This document shows positions 61,035-64,000 of a stretch of DNA of 64,000 nucleotides, in pieces (position 1 is the stretch's first letter; each line of letters begins with the position of its first letter). This DNA comes from Amaurobius ferox (Eukaryota; Arthropoda; Arachnida; Araneae; Amaurobiidae), in the NCBI GenBank assembly GCA_951213105.1, contig OX578136.1, forward strand, positions 158,900,678-158,964,677. Direction: 5' to 3'. Made by a program: the position numbers and the translations under genes. The notes under the pieces were generated by a model, which was not told where the DNA came from, did not search any database, and worked only from the letters and a program-made list of their open reading frames with translations.

Positions 61035-61785
61035 CGGCTAGACCTAGTGTAATAGAGTTGGTCTTATCTTTTCCATTATTAAAAATGATGTATAAAACAA
61101 GCATTTAATTGATACATTTAAGCATATGTAGTATTTTAGTTTAGATTTTGACGATATTTATGGGCCATTTCGCAAAAAAGGTGGGTTACTTTTTTCCGAA
61201 TCGTACCAAAATCTAATCAGCACGAGGGTAACCCACTTATCTATCAAATTGGGCGAAATTTGATCTATTCATTTTTCAGCTGAGTGTATACAGGCAATTT
61301 TTGCGAGTCATTTCGCAAAAAAAAAGGCGAGTTGTTTTTTCCAGAAACGTACCAAAAATTAATCAGCACCAGGGTCACACACAAGTTACTTACCTACCCA
61401 AATTTTATGAAATTCGTTCCATTAGTTTTGAGTTAGAGTGCATACATACATTGCACAGACAGACACACACACAGATGTCAAGCTAAAAATAGTGTTTTCG
61501 TATTCTAGAGGTCCCGATACGTGTAGATCTGTCGAAAGCTCGAGTTGCGATTTTCGGCCTGATTTCAATACTTTCCCTATACATTACCATGTATGGCAGA
61601 GAAAGTAAAAATAGCCTCTTTAACAAAGCGAAGACAGAGTATCCACACCAGCAAAAGTAATCAGCTGTTGTCAGAGTTGCAAATGTGATACTTGAATGTA
61701 ATGTAATACTTGGATGTAATGTAATACTTGATGTAAATTATATCAGAATATTTACAAAAATTCCTTTTTGAACAGTTGTGTTCAC

Positions 61786-61878
61786 TGATCAAATAAAAGT
61801 AAGATTTGGGGATGTCTGCTGGTGACTTTTCTCGTATCCCAGTGTCCGCCCTCTTCCGGGATCTGCTCCAGATTGTAA
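61786..61878 (-). CDS. Candidate exon, unknown host gene
   Basis: On the minus strand an acceptor with a T-rich tract (CTTACTTTTTAATGTGATAG) leads into 30 open codons (includes LEQIPEEGGHWDTRKVTSRH) ending at a fair donor (GATCA/GTGAAC). Other frames are open too. The plus strand has an ATG-started 27-codon stretch with a perfect GTAAGT donor (61812-61893), so strand and frame are not settled. Base composition is less AT-rich than the surroundings. Family not recognised. Confidence 0.28.
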
Positions 61879-61893
61879 CTATCACATTAAAAA

Positions 61894-63876
61894 GTAAGTT
61901 ATTAAAATCTATCATTTATTATGTTGTAGGAGCACTTCATGTTATTAACCGTCTTTTTGAAGATTGTTTAACGATCATTTTACTAATTTTAATATTTATT
62001 CGGTTTTTAAGCAGTTTTATATGCATCAAAAAACATGTTTGATAATACACAAAAATATCTTATAACACCATATATCAATTTTATTCTGCATTAACTGAAA
62101 ACCTGAGTCAAAGATGAACTGAAGTAACCGTTAGAAATTATTTCGTATATTTTAATTGGGGTCCCTTACAGGAGCCTGAAGGGCCCTTAAGTAGCCTAGG
62201 TACCTGTCAGAATCACTTTAAATATACTTTGATTTTGATTGAACACTGGGGCGGGATTCACTTTTCCAAGAGAATTCAAGTAGGAGACTGAAATATATTT
62301 TTCAAGTTAATGCAAATTTACAAGAAACCTTCATTTACAATTCACCTTTTTTCACAAACTTTTTATGCGACCTGGGACCTCATTGGCCTCTTAGCCCCTA
62401 TGCAATGCATTCTTTTGCCATTTCCTTATCGGCGGTTGTGTAACTTGCTTATCCATATAAATAATTATCTAAGAAATAAGTTTAAGTATTTACCTTTTTT
62501 TTAACTGAACAAAATGCAAGAAGATTGCTACATAGAAAAGCAAAACTGATCTAGCATATCTTTTCCATGAAATTCCGACTTTTTATTAACCCTTCTTTTG
62601 TTACTTTCAACTAACCTTATATAATATTTTTGCACAATTCTGATTATTAAAAACTTGAATGCAAAGTGAATGCTCTGCTCCTACTAATGCTTTCAGTTAA
62701 AAAAGTAGTTTTTACACTTGGTAAAATCCAGGTTTGACGACTAAAATTTTTCAGCTAAAATATGGTCTTGTAAAGTTTAACGTCTAAAACTTGTTAATAT
62801 TTTTATTAAAAACCAGGTTTTACTTTTTAAAAAAGCGAACAATTAATTTTTTATTGTATGAGGGGGGGGGGTTTGGAAAGACAAAAGAAAGTTAGATTAT
62901 TATATAGATTACGATGCTGAAGTATGGATATCTATAGTATTTCATTGAAATTGCAACTATATTTTTATCGAGTCATTATTTGATTGCTTATCAAGATTGT
63001 GGTTGTATCGGTTTCATTTTAGTTTCGATTTCATACTAGCTAAAATTTACCGTACGCAATCGAAAACATTTTTTCCAAGAAAGCAAAGAAATATTATGCT
63101 TTATCGAATTATCTACGATTATGCTTTTATCTGCGATCCAAAGATAACCTCGTGTTATCTTGATATATGATACATTTTAAGAGAGTGATATGATATGAGA
63201 TAGAAATTCCCCAAAAATGAATATACTTTCATCTTTTCATACTGTTATTATTACTGTATGTGCAAAATCTATTTATGCAGTACCTACATTTGGTTGCATG
63301 GTGTTTATTCAATTTCTGTACATGCATTCGAGTTTTTGTGAATATCGTAGCAACAACGGTCTATTTACATAACTAGTTAAAGAATAATTCTATTACAGTA
63401 CTATATTCCAATTTACCGTGTTCTACAGAAAATGCGCTGCTAATATAAACAAAACATTGCGAAAAATGAAAGTATATAAGGACTCATTTTCGTTATTTTT
63501 ATTTCCCCCACAATATTTTATATTGAGAAAGGAAAATATATAGGAAAATGAGATTGAAAACGGAATTTAAATTTCTGATGGATTGATACGTTCTAAACAC
63601 ATTAGAATAATAATAAACTACTATTTTAGCTTGACGTCTGTTTGTCTGAAGGTGTATCTATCAGTACAATTTATTCACTTTCTCAAAAGCTATGCAACAA
63701 AATTTCCTAAAAGTAGGTAGGTGCCTATTCACCCAAGTGGGTGGTGGTCAAACCCCTATGAGTGGTGGTCAAAACATAAAGTTTTCGTTTATTCTTAGTT
63801 TTAAGAAATGTATTAAACAAAACGTATTTAAACAGTTTTCATAAATCCTCCATCATTCCAACATAAATAATAATAA
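61894..63876. other. 2-kb gap without a recognisable gene
   Basis: AT-rich, with a poly-G run near 62862. A 42-codon open stretch follows a GTCCCTTACAG acceptor-like site near 62171, but I see nothing to support it. A GGTGGTC phrase repeats near 63743-63770. Confidence 0.4.
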
Positions 63877-64000
63877 CAAGAAAGATCAATCATACTTAAA
63901 GTATTGATTATGAAAGACTTTCCAACAGCAATGCAATTTTATTTAAACATGTCTAAAATGCAATACATTCCTCGGTAATATTTTAAAACTTCTCACAATA
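63877..64000 (+). repeat. Family B repeat, 5' fragment cut by the window end
   Basis: AAGAAAGATCAATCATAC, the small hairpin, ACTTTCCAAC and ATACATTCCTCGGTAATA as in other family B copies, continuing past the window. Confidence 0.7.

Larger units (their letters stand above)
60165..61608 (+). repeat. Family A repeat interrupted by a SINE
   Basis: Starts CTGACGTGAGCAGCACATG and ends with the closing hairpin (GCAGAGAAAGT). The unit is split inside AACGGCTAG/ACCTAGTGTAAT by the insertion at 60400-61034 and otherwise keeps the family order. Confidence 0.85.

Noticed and set aside
62171..62296. 42-codon segment after GTCCCTTACAG as a terminal exon
   Set aside because: Single weak signal, no coding-like motif and no neighbouring exon.

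Overview
The window looks like intergenic and intronic DNA from an animal. It is AT-rich, has GT-AG introns, carries Tc1/mariner and hAT transposons, tRNA- and 5S-derived SINE pieces and many microsatellites, and shows no operon structure. An arthropod is likely and an arachnid possible, but nothing in the sequence fixes the taxon. Almost all of it is repetitive or mobile DNA.

Layout. 1-17.4 kb: a tandem array of a ~780-bp repeat (family A), a foldback MITE, a dead Tc1-like transposon, tandem copies of a second repeat (family B), and a 33-bp minisatellite between two tRNA-like sequences. 17.4-27 kb: two inverted copies of a family-A relative, short open segments with splice signals that may be exons of a minus-strand host gene (20.76-24.65 kb), and a 96-bp tandem repeat. 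27.6-30.4 kb: a broken hAT element with an 8-bp target duplication. 30.4-38.4 kb: more family A/B copies, a nearly perfect 438-bp palindromic MITE and a ~100-bp tandem repeat. 38.37-50.66 kb: the main feature. 50.7-64 kb: microsatellites, two reverse-transcriptase remnants in inverted orientation, a 910-bp foldback MITE, a dimeric ~298-bp tandem repeat, a second dead Tc1-like element, an unnamed foldback repeat, and a family-A copy split by a 5S/tRNA composite SINE.

The main feature is a 12,291-bp element (38370-50660) made of two essentially identical 5.8-kb arms in inverted orientation around a ~650-bp non-palindromic loop. It is flanked by a 6-bp direct repeat (AATGCG). Each arm carries one intact two-exon gene for a protein-primed-type family B DNA polymerase with N-terminal C2H2 zinc fingers (31 + 1213 codons), transcribed outward from the centre. 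The 6-bp target duplication, AG-starting ends and polymerase type recall Maverick/Polinton elements. No integrase, ATPase, protease or capsid gene is present. The loop holds two CTCF-like motifs and one YY1-like motif. Each end has a strong subterminal hairpin. A palindromic, polymerase-only transposon of this kind is the best candidate here for an undescribed system.

The two polymerase genes would share one central control region. Replication from either end could regenerate or homogenise the arms. Integration would have to be supplied in trans or by an unknown route. The other mobile elements are inactive remnants or non-autonomous repeats.
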